The notes below the pieces were generated by a model. It saw nothing but the letters and a program-made list of their open reading frames with translations, ran no database searches and was not told the DNA's origin. A stretch of 5,096 nucleotides of DNA from DAOPXV01 sp035352535 (lineage in GTDB: Bacteria; Muiribacteriota; UBA9980): assembly GCA_964545075.1 (NCBI GenBank), contig CAZJFS010000233.1, forward strand, positions 1-5,096. The letters are read 5' to 3'. The position numbers and the translations under genes are program-made. Positions 1 through 4,915 of this stretch are shown here, piece by piece (position 1 is the first letter of the stretch; each line of letters opens with the position of its first letter).

Positions 1-5
1 GCAAA

Positions 6-182
6 TTAAATTTTGAAGCTTTGGATTTTACCCACACGAAATAAGAAGGAACCAACTTTTTCTATAGTCACTCCTTTTTCAAGATAGCTTATTATAGTTT
101 TTGATTTTTTGCCGTCACTACCTTCACTAAAAATTTCGATAGGCCTATTTCTTTCATCTTTTATCATTTTAACGTTTTTCAT
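6..182 (-). CDS. Hypothetical 58-residue protein, leftward
   Basis: A complete small reading frame on the minus strand starts with ATG at 182-180 and stops with TAA at 8-6. An AAGGAG ribosome binding site (minus strand; + coordinates 191-196) lies 8 bases before the ATG, which makes translation credible despite the short length. The product is basic and lysine-rich, beginning MKNVKMIKDERNRPIEIF and ending in alternating hydrophobic and basic residues (GSFLFRVGKIQSF) that suggest beta strands. No signal peptide, membrane segment, cysteine or known motif is visible, and I do not recognise the family. It is transcribed divergently from the recombination genes, so it could be the first gene of a separate leftward unit or a small regulator; neither role is shown by the sequence. 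The strong SD is the main argument that it is real. Confidence 0.6.
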   Translation of the reverse strand: MKNVKMIKDERNRPIEIFSEGSDGKKSKTIISYLEKGVTIEKVGSFLFRVGKIQSFKI

Positions 183-200
183 TTAGAACGCTCCTTAAAA

Positions 201-218
201 TTATTATATCTTATTATA
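201..218. repeat. Tandem TTATTATA direct repeat
   Basis: Two identical copies of TTATTATA (201-208 and 211-218) are separated by TC, so the copies start 10 bp apart, about one helical turn. On the minus strand each copy contains TATAAT, so the repeat gives two overlapping -10-like boxes for the leftward gene. It may be a repressor or activator site, or simply AT-rich promoter sequence. A third TTATTATA occurs inside the leftward gene at 89-96, which weakens the case for a specific operator. Confidence 0.35.
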
Positions 219-283
219 GTGTCAGTTTTTTATCGCCGCAACTAATACATCAAAAAAAGTTATAAGTTTATAAGAACAATAAC

Positions 284-293
284 AAGGAGATGA
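284..293 (+). promoter_or_regulatory. Strong ribosome binding site of the annealase gene
   Basis: AAGGAGATGA matches the anti-Shine-Dalgarno sequence over almost its whole length; the AAGGAG core ends 8 bases before the ATG at 298. It fixes the start of the first rightward gene and indicates efficient initiation. Confidence 0.8.
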
Positions 294-297
294 TTTT

Positions 298-1260
298 ATG
301 GAATTCAAAAAAGCTGCGAAATGCGAAAGCAAGCTTCGCGTCGCAATTTCTGGTGCCGCCGGAAGCGGCAAAACATATTCAGCCCTTCAAATCGCCAGAG
401 GAATCGGCGGGCCTGTCGCACTAATCGATACCGAACGAGGGTCGGCTTCACTCTATGCGGATCTTTTTAATTTTGATGTTCTAAACATCGAACCGCTTTA
501 TACCCCGGAAAAGTATATTGAGGCAATGCTACTCGCCGAAAAGAACGGCTACAATGTTATCGTCATCGACTCACTCTCACATGCCTGGGCAGGCTCTGGC
601 GGTCTTCTCGACCTCCACGATTCAATCCAGAAATCTAACAAAGGGGGAAATTCATTCACCGCCTGGAAAGAAATAACACCTTTATATAACAAACTTATCG
701 ATGCCATAACTGGATCTAAAATCCACGTCATATGCACATTTAGGGCTAAGCAAGAATATCTCGTCGAGCAAAGCAACAACCGAATGCAAGTAAGGAAAGT
801 CGGCTTAAATCCTGTAATTCGTGAAGGTGCAGAATATGAATACACTGTCTTCATGGAGCTTTCCCAAGAGCACGTAGCGGTTGCATCTAAGGATCGCACA
901 AACCTCTTTGACGGCAAATACTTCGTTCCTTCAGAACAGACCGGTAAAACGCTTGTAGAATGGCTTTATAAACCTGCTGTAAAAACGGTCCTGGAATTAC
1001 CACAGGCTGACAAGGTGCTTATAACATCAAAGACTGAAACTACTCAGACCGTTGGCGAAGCTAAACCGCCCGTGGAACCTATAAAAAGAAGGCTTACGAT
1101 TCAGGACATAGCCAAGGAGCTCAGACCTGAACTCAAAGTCACGTTTAATCGATTACAGTTGACCACGCGGCAGATAGTCGAGCTCTGGGAACTTCACGAT
1201 GGCCAGCAGGATAAAATAATCACGGAACTGTCAAAACTTCAAGAAAGAAAGGCGGCATGA
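298..1260 (+). CDS. sak4: Sak4-like (Rad51-like) ssDNA annealing ATPase
   Basis: The 320-residue product is a RecA-fold ATPase of the phage Sak4/AAA_24 type. Visible motifs are Walker A GAAGSGKT (residues 19-26), an IDTERGS strand with acidic residues (43-49), and Walker B VIVIDSLSHAW (87-97) followed by the GSGGLLD segment seen in Sak4 proteins. A later REGAEYEYTVF stretch and SKDRT near residue 200 complete the core. Members of this family bind ssDNA and promote strand annealing in phage recombination, sometimes helped by an SSB. The catalytic core ends near residue 228. A polar linker with KPP follows, then a predicted helical tail from about residue 260 to 320 that could mediate partner contacts. 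The gene is the first of the rightward run, and only 3 bases separate its stop from the nuclease ATG, so the two are almost certainly co-transcribed. ATPase family assignment is secure; the annealase role rests on family resemblance and the nuclease neighbour. Confidence 0.88.
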   Translation: MEFKKAAKCESKLRVAISGAAGSGKTYSALQIARGIGGPVALIDTERGSASLYADLFNFDVLNIEPLYTPEKYIEAMLLAEKNGYNVIVIDSLSHAWAGSGGLLDLHDSIQKSNKGGNSFTAWKEITPLYNKLIDAITGSKIHVICTFRAKQEYLVEQSNNRMQVRKVGLNPVIREGAEYEYTVFMELSQEHVAVASKDRTNLFDGKYFVPSEQTGKTLVEWLYKPAVKTVLELPQADKVLITSKTETTQTVGEAKPPVEPIKRRLTIQDIAKELRPELKVTFNRLQLTTRQIVELWELHDGQQDKIITELSKLQERKAA

Positions 1261-1263
1261 GTT

Positions 1264-2430
1264 ATGAACAAATACGACCATCTCAGTTACAGCAGTATCA
1301 GCAAATACATAAGTTGCCCGGCCCAGTTCAACTTCTACATGAATAAGAAGAAGGCGCTACCGTCTGATCCTGCTCTGGCCGGTAACGAAAGGCACACTGA
1401 AATTGCGAAACATCTTGTCCTGGGAACTATGAATGAAACGAAGTTTGGCGAACGTATGAAGAAATTTTGCCGCCATATTCTCAAGGTTCCAAATGCTGTC
1501 GAACATGACTTTGTGCTTGATTTCATAACAAATACAGTCATAGGCAAGATCGATGCTTATTCATTTCAGGGAACCCAGGCTGTCATCGCGGATTGGAAGA
1601 ATTACCCCGGCTTTAGCGACGAGCTTCAGCTGAAGATATATGCTATAGCAATTAAGGAACGTTATCCTGAGATCGAGGTCATCCATACCTATTTCTTCTA
1701 CACTGGCCCGGACTATTATGAAACATATACATACTTCGCCGACGACCTTCAGCGGTTTTCGAACGAACTTTCACAAACCATAGACGCTATATCCGTCGAT
1801 GAAAAATTCGAACCGCGCCCAGGTCAGCATTGCGGTCGCTGCAATTACGCCAACCACTGCCCGATAGCAAAGAACTTCGAGATCATAAAGATCGAAAGGG
1901 TGGACGATGTTATCGCGATGGCCAAAAAGACCTATGCCGCCGAAGCGTTAGTCGACACTGCTAAGGAAAAAATAAAGGCGTGGATAATAGAAAATGGCTT
2001 AGAGGCCCTTCCTGTCGGTGATGGCAGATATTATCTCAGCTCATCGACGACAATGCGGCAGAGCAAGTTCAAATCAGAAAAAGATAAGTTAGCGTGCCAA
2101 AAAGCCCTTGAATTGGTAACGGTTGCATCAACTCCCGAAACATCAACACCTGAACCTGCCGCCGCTGTTAGCTCTGCGAATGAAACAAAGCCGCCTGAAA
2201 ACATAGTAGTCTTCGTACCTGCGTCCGATACCAAAAACGAAAAGATAAGAATGATGGATCTTACTGACCTGTTGAAAAAAGTCGGGATTCTTCCAGCAGG
2301 TGCTTCGAGTTTAGATGCCGGCAGCGTTATACGCGAATGCCTTGGAACGAATTTTATTTCGGCGACGCATGACCAGAAGGCTAAGTTAAAGGCTGAATTA
2401 GAAGCCGAGATCAAACAAAAATCGGCGTGA
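1264..2430 (+). CDS. Cas4/RecB-like PD-(D/E)XK nuclease with Fe-S cysteines
   Basis: The 388-residue product has the order of motifs expected of RecB/Cas4-family nucleases. They are an N-terminal LSYSSISKYISCPAQF segment with Cys18, a helix carrying His44, GKID with Asp97, DWK (Asp110, Lys112), and QLKIYA with Gln122 and Tyr126. Three further cysteines lie at 190, 193 and 199 (CGRCNYANHC). Cys18 plus this trio is the arrangement that holds a 4Fe-4S cluster in Cas4 and AddB. Such enzymes degrade DNA ends to single strands, a suitable partner for the Sak4-like annealase just upstream. An AAAGG site (1248-1252) lies 11 bases before the ATG, inside the end of the upstream gene. Beyond residue 200 the protein carries an extra half: a helical region, a Ser/Pro/Thr-rich linker (about 285-312) and a C-terminal helical tail that I cannot assign. 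No adjacent cas genes or array are seen, so a CRISPR role is unlikely. Confidence 0.85.
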   Translation: MNKYDHLSYSSISKYISCPAQFNFYMNKKKALPSDPALAGNERHTEIAKHLVLGTMNETKFGERMKKFCRHILKVPNAVEHDFVLDFITNTVIGKIDAYSFQGTQAVIADWKNYPGFSDELQLKIYAIAIKERYPEIEVIHTYFFYTGPDYYETYTYFADDLQRFSNELSQTIDAISVDEKFEPRPGQHCGRCNYANHCPIAKNFEIIKIERVDDVIAMAKKTYAAEALVDTAKEKIKAWIIENGLEALPVGDGRYYLSSSTTMRQSKFKSEKDKLACQKALELVTVASTPETSTPEPAAAVSSANETKPPENIVVFVPASDTKNEKIRMMDLTDLLKKVGILPAGASSLDAGSVIRECLGTNFISATHDQKAKLKAELEAEIKQKSA

Positions 2431-2456
2431 AAAGATACAAAACCACTATAGATATT

Positions 2457-2490
2457 GAGCGGGGCCATACACTGGTTCCGCTTTTCATTT
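2457..2490 (+). promoter_or_regulatory. Hairpin element H1 before the Api92-like gene
   Basis: Positions 2457-2467 pair with 2473-2483 as an 11-bp stem (5' arm GAGCGGGGCCA, three G.U pairs) with a five-base loop, followed by TTTCATTTT. It occupies the gap between the nuclease stop and the Api92-like ribosome binding site. Shape and U-rich tail resemble an intrinsic terminator or attenuator, though the U tract is interrupted. It is related in sequence to hairpins H2 and H3 downstream. Confidence 0.7.
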
Positions 2491-2492
2491 TG

Positions 2493-2499
2493 AAAGGAG
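2493..2499 (+). promoter_or_regulatory. Ribosome binding site fixing the 2505 start
   Basis: AAAGGAG ends 5 bases before the ATG at 2505. The same frame is open upstream to a GTG at 2427 that overlaps the nuclease stop, but that GTG has no comparable site and the extra 26 codons run through hairpin H1, so ATG 2505 is preferred. Confidence 0.8.
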
Positions 2500-2504
2500 A
2501 CAAC

Positions 2505-3077
2505 ATGTCGAAATGGTGCGTAAACAAATTGATATTAGCCTCTGATAATCCGACGAAGATCCAAGAAGTTTTCGAATTCATCCAGAAAGAAAAGGACAAC
2601 GATGATAACGAAGTCAAAGGCATAGGCTCGATAGACTTCAACAAAATCGTTCCAGAACCAGCATACGAAAACAACGACGATTGGTGCAACCGGTTTGCCG
2701 ATCACCGAGGTGCGAAGTGGAATGCTTCTAACTGCCAGTATGACGCAGTAAATAACAGTATCAAGTTCGATACAGCCTGGTCACCGCCGCGTCCTATTAT
2801 TCAGGCCATGTCAGAGAAATTTCCGGACGTTATATTCACACTTAAGTATGCTGAACCGGGAGTATGGTTTGCCGGAGTATGTGAATTCGAAAACGGCGAA
2901 ATGGTCGTAGATGACTCATACGATGTCAGCGAGCACAGCGATGACCACGCCAGTAAAATATTCAAAGAGCTTCTCGGGTTCGATATGTTGAATCCAGAAG
3001 ATGAAACTGAAATCGAGCGGGGTCCTGAAAATAAGGGCTCCGTTCTTATTAAGGAGCAGAACTATGTTCGACAGTAA
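2505..3077 (+). CDS. Api92/YubB-like ferredoxin-fold protein
   Basis: The 190-residue product fits the Api92-like/YubB (DUF1281-type) ferredoxin-like family found on phages and plasmids. Signature stretches are FNKIVPEP (residues 45-52), Trp60, GAKWNA (69-74), FDTAWSPPRPII (88-99), FP (106-107) and YAEPGVWFAG (115-124). Residues after about 135 form an acidic, Asp/Glu-rich tail. There is no signal peptide or membrane segment, so it should be cytosolic. To my knowledge the molecular function of the family is not established. Its company in mobile elements, and here an ArdC-like gene nearby, makes a role in DNA establishment or host-defence evasion possible, but that is inference. The last 20 or so codons overlap hairpin H2, and the stop lies 14 bases into the next gene. 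Family call is fairly secure; function is unknown. Confidence 0.75.
   Translation: MSKWCVNKLILASDNPTKIQEVFEFIQKEKDNDDNEVKGIGSIDFNKIVPEPAYENNDDWCNRFADHRGAKWNASNCQYDAVNNSIKFDTAWSPPRPIIQAMSEKFPDVIFTLKYAEPGVWFAGVCEFENGEMVVDDSYDVSEHSDDHASKIFKELLGFDMLNPEDETEIERGPENKGSVLIKEQNYVRQ
3015..3050 (+). promoter_or_regulatory. Hairpin element H2 within the Api92-like 3' end
   Basis: Positions 3015-3026 pair with 3034-3045 as an uninterrupted 12-bp stem (three G.U pairs) around a seven-base loop, followed by TTCTTATT and at once the AAGGAG of the DUF960 gene. The 5' arm GAGCGGGGTCCT shares its first eight bases with that of H1. Unlike H1 it lies inside coding sequence, over codons 171-181 of the Api92-like gene. 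Confidence 0.7.
3051..3056 (+). promoter_or_regulatory. Ribosome binding site fixing the 3064 start
   Basis: AAGGAG ends 7 bases before ATG 3064. An in-frame ATG at 3001 exists, but it has no such site and the residues it adds are not part of the family, whose members begin near MFDxxRYxT. The start at 3064 is therefore chosen. Confidence 0.82.
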
Positions 3078-3372
3078 GAGATACATGACCAATGGTGTAC
3101 TTCAAACGATACCCGTCGAGGTTCAGATGTTAATCTGGGCTATGATCGATGAATTTAAAAATAAAGTTAAGGCGGTCGATTATCTTCAGGTCTTTGAGTT
3201 AAAGCCGCTATGCAAAGAGAATAGTCAACCGCAACAGCTCATACATCATTCACAAGAGTGTCCGCCACATAAGGCTGAGATAACCATTAACTGCGGCATA
3301 CCTATAAAAGAAAAGTTATACGTCATCGACGATGAAACGCATTCGACTATGTTACTCGCGAGCGAATATTAA
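3064..3372 (+). CDS. DUF960 family protein
   Basis: The 102-residue product matches the DUF960 family of Bacillota phages and genomes along its whole length. It shows RYMT (residues 6-9), IPVEVQMLIW (16-25), DYLQVFEL (39-46), HSQECP (62-67), YVIDD (86-90) and a closing MLLASEY (96-102). Length is about that expected, so the protein appears intact. The family has no established function that I know of. It lacks membrane segments and is probably a small cytosolic protein. The first 14 bases overlap the end of the Api92-like gene in another frame, which suggests translational coupling, and hairpin H2 sits just upstream of its ribosome binding site. The next gene begins 22 bases after its stop. 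Confidence in the family is good. Confidence 0.82.
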   Translation: MFDSKRYMTNGVLQTIPVEVQMLIWAMIDEFKNKVKAVDYLQVFELKPLCKENSQPQQLIHHSQECPPHKAEITINCGIPIKEKLYVIDDETHSTMLLASEY

Positions 3373-3394
3373 TTAAAAAAACGAGGGGGTTCTT

Positions 3395-3673
3395 ATGGAT
3401 AAAATAAATGAACTTTTGGCGTGGTTCACACTGGCCGTCGGCTGGTGGCTATATAAGCGCGAATGTATCGACACTGATAAAGTCGAGCCGGAGAAAGTCC
3501 TGGTTGTCGGAAGCGTGGTATTTGACGGACCGCAGCCTTTAGCATCCAGCCAGTTTCATAGCGAGCGGCTACACGGCGAATCAATTATCTCATCCGGCTT
3601 ATCAGATCTTATGAGAAAGAAGTCTCGGTTAAATAAAGGGCGCAGAATCGAGGATAGGCAAACGGCGGAGTAA
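3395..3673 (+). CDS. Hypothetical 92-residue protein with hydrophobic N-terminus
   Basis: A GAGGGGG ribosome binding site (3383-3389) ends 5 bases before the ATG, supporting translation. The N-terminus carries a hydrophobic, Trp-rich stretch (residues 7-20, LLAWFTLAVGWWLY) followed by Lys-Arg, which could be a short membrane anchor or amphipathic helix with the basic side facing the cytoplasm. A short beta-like segment with VLVVGSVVFDG (35-45) follows, then a Ser-rich middle. The tail is strongly basic (RKKSRLNKGRR, 74-84). I do not recognise the family. It follows the DUF960 gene closely without its own hairpin element, so the two probably form one transcriptional module. The basic tail could touch nucleic acid, but nothing more specific can be supported. 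Confidence 0.65.
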   Translation: MDKINELLAWFTLAVGWWLYKRECIDTDKVEPEKVLVVGSVVFDGPQPLASSQFHSERLHGESIISSGLSDLMRKKSRLNKGRRIEDRQTAE

Positions 3674-3692
3674 TAACAAGTGTACTTATAAT

Positions 3693-3733
3693 GGGCGGAG
3701 TCTATGCAAAAGCATGACTTCGCCTTATTTATT
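3693..3733 (+). promoter_or_regulatory. Hairpin element H3 before the ArdC-like gene
   Basis: Positions 3693-3702 pair with 3716-3725 (10 bp). After one bulged T (3703) the helix continues, 3704-3707 with 3712-3715, closed by an AAAA tetraloop; TTATTTATT follows. It is the longest of the three related hairpins and is followed by the ribosome binding site of the ArdC-like gene (GAGG at 3742-3745). It could terminate or attenuate transcription, or be a processing signal. Confidence 0.72.
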
Positions 3734-3750
3734 ATGAAAGTGAGGTAAAA

Positions 3751-4629
3751 ATGAATTCAAAAGTTCAGGATCTATTGAAACAGCTTGAGGAACGGATGGC
3801 GAAGATAAACCGCACGGAGCTAATGGGTCTTCTGATCGCCCGTACGAAGCATCACCATAGCTATAGCCTAAATAATTCGCTTATGGCCGGAATGCAGCTG
3901 TGTCGGCAACATGGCAGGTCGTTCGACCTAGAAACGTTCTCTAACCTCTGGCTTGCGCCCTTCCCGGTATGGACCAAATGGCAGTACCGTATTCAACGTA
4001 GTGCGAAAGCGCTGGATATATTAACCCCGATAAAGTACAAGCGAGAAAAGAACCAGATAGAAGTCATTCAAGACGAAGTGAAAGAAAAAGAAGGCTACAA
4101 TGTATTCTTCGTAACTCGTCCAGTATTCGATGTTAGCCAAACTGAAAAACCAGTAAAAAACGATAACCCGCTTCATCGTCAGGCTACCATCACTAAGGCA
4201 GTATTATCCTTCACCGATCTTCTTTCAAAAATTCATGCTGCCGGCATCAAAGTTGAGTTCTTACCGCTTAAAGAAGGCTTGGGCGGCTATATCATTAATA
4301 ACTCGATAACTATAAACGCCAACAACACGACCGAAGCTCAATACGCGACAATGCTTCACGAATTCGGACACTTCTGCCTTGGCCATACCAGCGCGAATAG
4401 AATACAAAGCCGATCTGTCGAAGAACTGGAAGCTGAGGCAACGGCGTATGTCGTCGGTAATCAGCTTGGCATTGAAATACTTTCAGAATTCTATATAGCC
4501 GCTTGGAATGGAGACGGCAAGGCTATCACGAAGTCACTCGGCAATATAGACCGAGCTGTAAAAGCCGCTCTTAAGCTGCTCGGAATAGACGGTTTGGAAG
4601 AAGAATCCGGCTCGAAGATTGCCGCATGA
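3751..4629 (+). CDS. ArdC-like protein: ssDNA-binding domain plus HExxH metallopeptidase
   Basis: The 292-residue product has two parts. Residues 1 to about 132 resemble the ArdC N-terminal ssDNA-binding domain: YSLNNSLM (38-45), a tryptophan-containing VWTKW (73-77), DILTP (89-93) and the hallmark VFDVSQT (125-131). Residues about 145 to 275 form a zincin-like peptidase with HEFGH (203-207) and a downstream EELEAE in which Glu229 is the likely third zinc ligand, as in ArdC and ImmA/IrrE relatives. ArdC proteins of conjugative plasmids protect incoming single-stranded DNA from host restriction; phage homologues may do likewise. The ligand residues are all present, so the enzyme appears intact. 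A GAGG site lies 5 bases before the ATG, and hairpin H3 precedes it. An alternative is an ImmA/IrrE-type protease acting on a repressor, but no repressor gene is adjacent and the ArdC-type N-terminus argues against it. Confidence 0.82.
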   Translation: MNSKVQDLLKQLEERMAKINRTELMGLLIARTKHHHSYSLNNSLMAGMQLCRQHGRSFDLETFSNLWLAPFPVWTKWQYRIQRSAKALDILTPIKYKREKNQIEVIQDEVKEKEGYNVFFVTRPVFDVSQTEKPVKNDNPLHRQATITKAVLSFTDLLSKIHAAGIKVEFLPLKEGLGGYIINNSITINANNTTEAQYATMLHEFGHFCLGHTSANRIQSRSVEELEAEATAYVVGNQLGIEILSEFYIAAWNGDGKAITKSLGNIDRAVKAALKLLGIDGLEEESGSKIAA

Positions 4630-4712
4630 ATGATAACCACAAAAGTCAAATAGGTCGAATTTAGAACATAAATTTACGGCAAAATAAAATTAATATAAAG
4701 GAGCGTGATTCA

Positions 4713-4802
4713 ATGGGTCCAATCATATCAGAACTACTTGGTGCAGGACTAATCAAGATCTTACGGATAGTTATCAAACAAATTAAACCTAAAAAGTTAT
4801 AG
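4713..4802 (+). CDS. Short cationic amphipathic peptide, 29 residues
   Basis: A 29-codon frame runs from ATG 4713 to TAG 4802. AAAGGAG (4697-4703) lies 9 bases before the ATG and an intrinsic terminator begins 9 bases after the stop, so it has the full setting of a translated last gene of the operon. Residues 4-21 are rich in Ile, Leu and Val with basic residues interspersed (K15, R18), and the end is basic (KQIKPKK, 22-28). The peptide would form an amphipathic or membrane-associated helix. I do not recognise a family. Small membrane peptides of phages include holin-like proteins, type I toxin-like peptides and inhibitors of host functions; nothing here distinguishes among them. The 83-base gap before it holds no clear promoter. 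Confidence 0.6.
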   Translation: MGPIISELLGAGLIKILRIVIKQIKPKKL

Positions 4803-4810
4803 TTCTTTTG

Positions 4811-4833
4811 CCCGGCTTAGTCCGGGTTTTTTT
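4811..4833 (+). terminator. Intrinsic terminator of the rightward operon
   Basis: CCCGG (4811-4815) pairs with CCGGG (4822-4826) around the six-base loop CTTAGT, followed directly by seven T residues (4827-4833). It closes the rightward gene run. In the opposite direction the hairpin is not followed by a U tract, so it should act on rightward transcripts only. Confidence 0.88.
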
Positions 4834-4849
4834 ATATTATATTTGTTAA

Positions 4850-4896
4850 TGGCAGATAATGGTTAGAGCTCATAAAAGTCTCTGTTAATGCTGCCA
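4850..4896. repeat. Imperfect inverted repeat between convergent genes
   Basis: TGGCAG (4850-4855) and CTGCCA (4891-4896) form perfect outer arms, and GAG/CTC pair near the loop with mismatches and bulges between. TGTTAATG is also directly repeated at 4844-4851 and 4883-4890. It lies between the rightward terminator and the end of the leftward gene. There is no U tract in either direction, so it is not a standard terminator; a protein-binding site or chance structure are both possible. Confidence 0.4.
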
Positions 4897-4915
4897 ATAA
4901 AGTTATCCTGAGATG

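Larger units (their letters stand above)
183..297. promoter_or_regulatory. Divergent AT-rich control region
   Basis: This gap separates the leftward 58-residue gene from the rightward operon and must supply the leftward promoter and probably the rightward one. For the leftward gene there is a perfect TATAAT -10 (minus strand, 218-213) with a weak -35, TTGCGG (241-236), at a 17-base spacing. For the rightward operon two TATAAG boxes (261-266 and 269-274) resemble -10 elements, but I find no convincing -35 at the right distance. Rightward transcription may therefore need an activator or may enter from outside the region. The assignment is inferred from gene layout and consensus matching only. 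Confidence 0.4.

Noticed and set aside
549..917. Minus-strand open frame inside the annealase gene
   Set aside because: It overlaps a well-supported gene, has no ribosome binding site that I could see and encodes no recognisable protein. The antisense frames at 1335-1547, 2031-2468 and 2411-2689 are judged the same way.
1264..2430. Nuclease as a CRISPR Cas4
   Set aside because: The Fe-S and nuclease motifs are Cas4-like, but there are no cas genes or repeat arrays in the window and the neighbour is a phage annealase.
2427..2504. GTG start at 2427 extending the Api92-like protein by 26 residues
   Set aside because: The GTG overlaps the nuclease stop but has no ribosome binding site, and the extension crosses hairpin H1. 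ATG 2505 has AAAGGAG at good spacing and begins where the family does.
3001..3063. ATG at 3001 as start of the DUF960 gene
   Set aside because: No ribosome binding site, and the added residues run through H2 and precede the conserved family start.
3341..3367. ATTCG/CGAAT inverted repeat before the 3395 gene as a fourth hairpin element
   Set aside because: The arms are only 5 bp, do not match the GAGCGG-type arm of H1-H3, and no U tract follows.
3691..3717. Eight-codon leader peptide inside H3 (ATG 3691 to TGA)
   Set aside because: It has no ribosome binding site and no run of one amino acid's codons as in classic attenuation leaders.
4658..4674. AATTTA/TAAATT hairpin before the 29-residue peptide
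   Set aside because: A six-base all-AT stem is too weak to separate from background in an AT-rich gap.
4836..4841. Antisense promoter opposite the 29-residue peptide, as in a type I toxin-antitoxin pair
   Set aside because: A minus-strand TATAAT is present, but no -35 is found at 16-18 bases and the region is simply AT-rich, so an antitoxin RNA cannot be supported.
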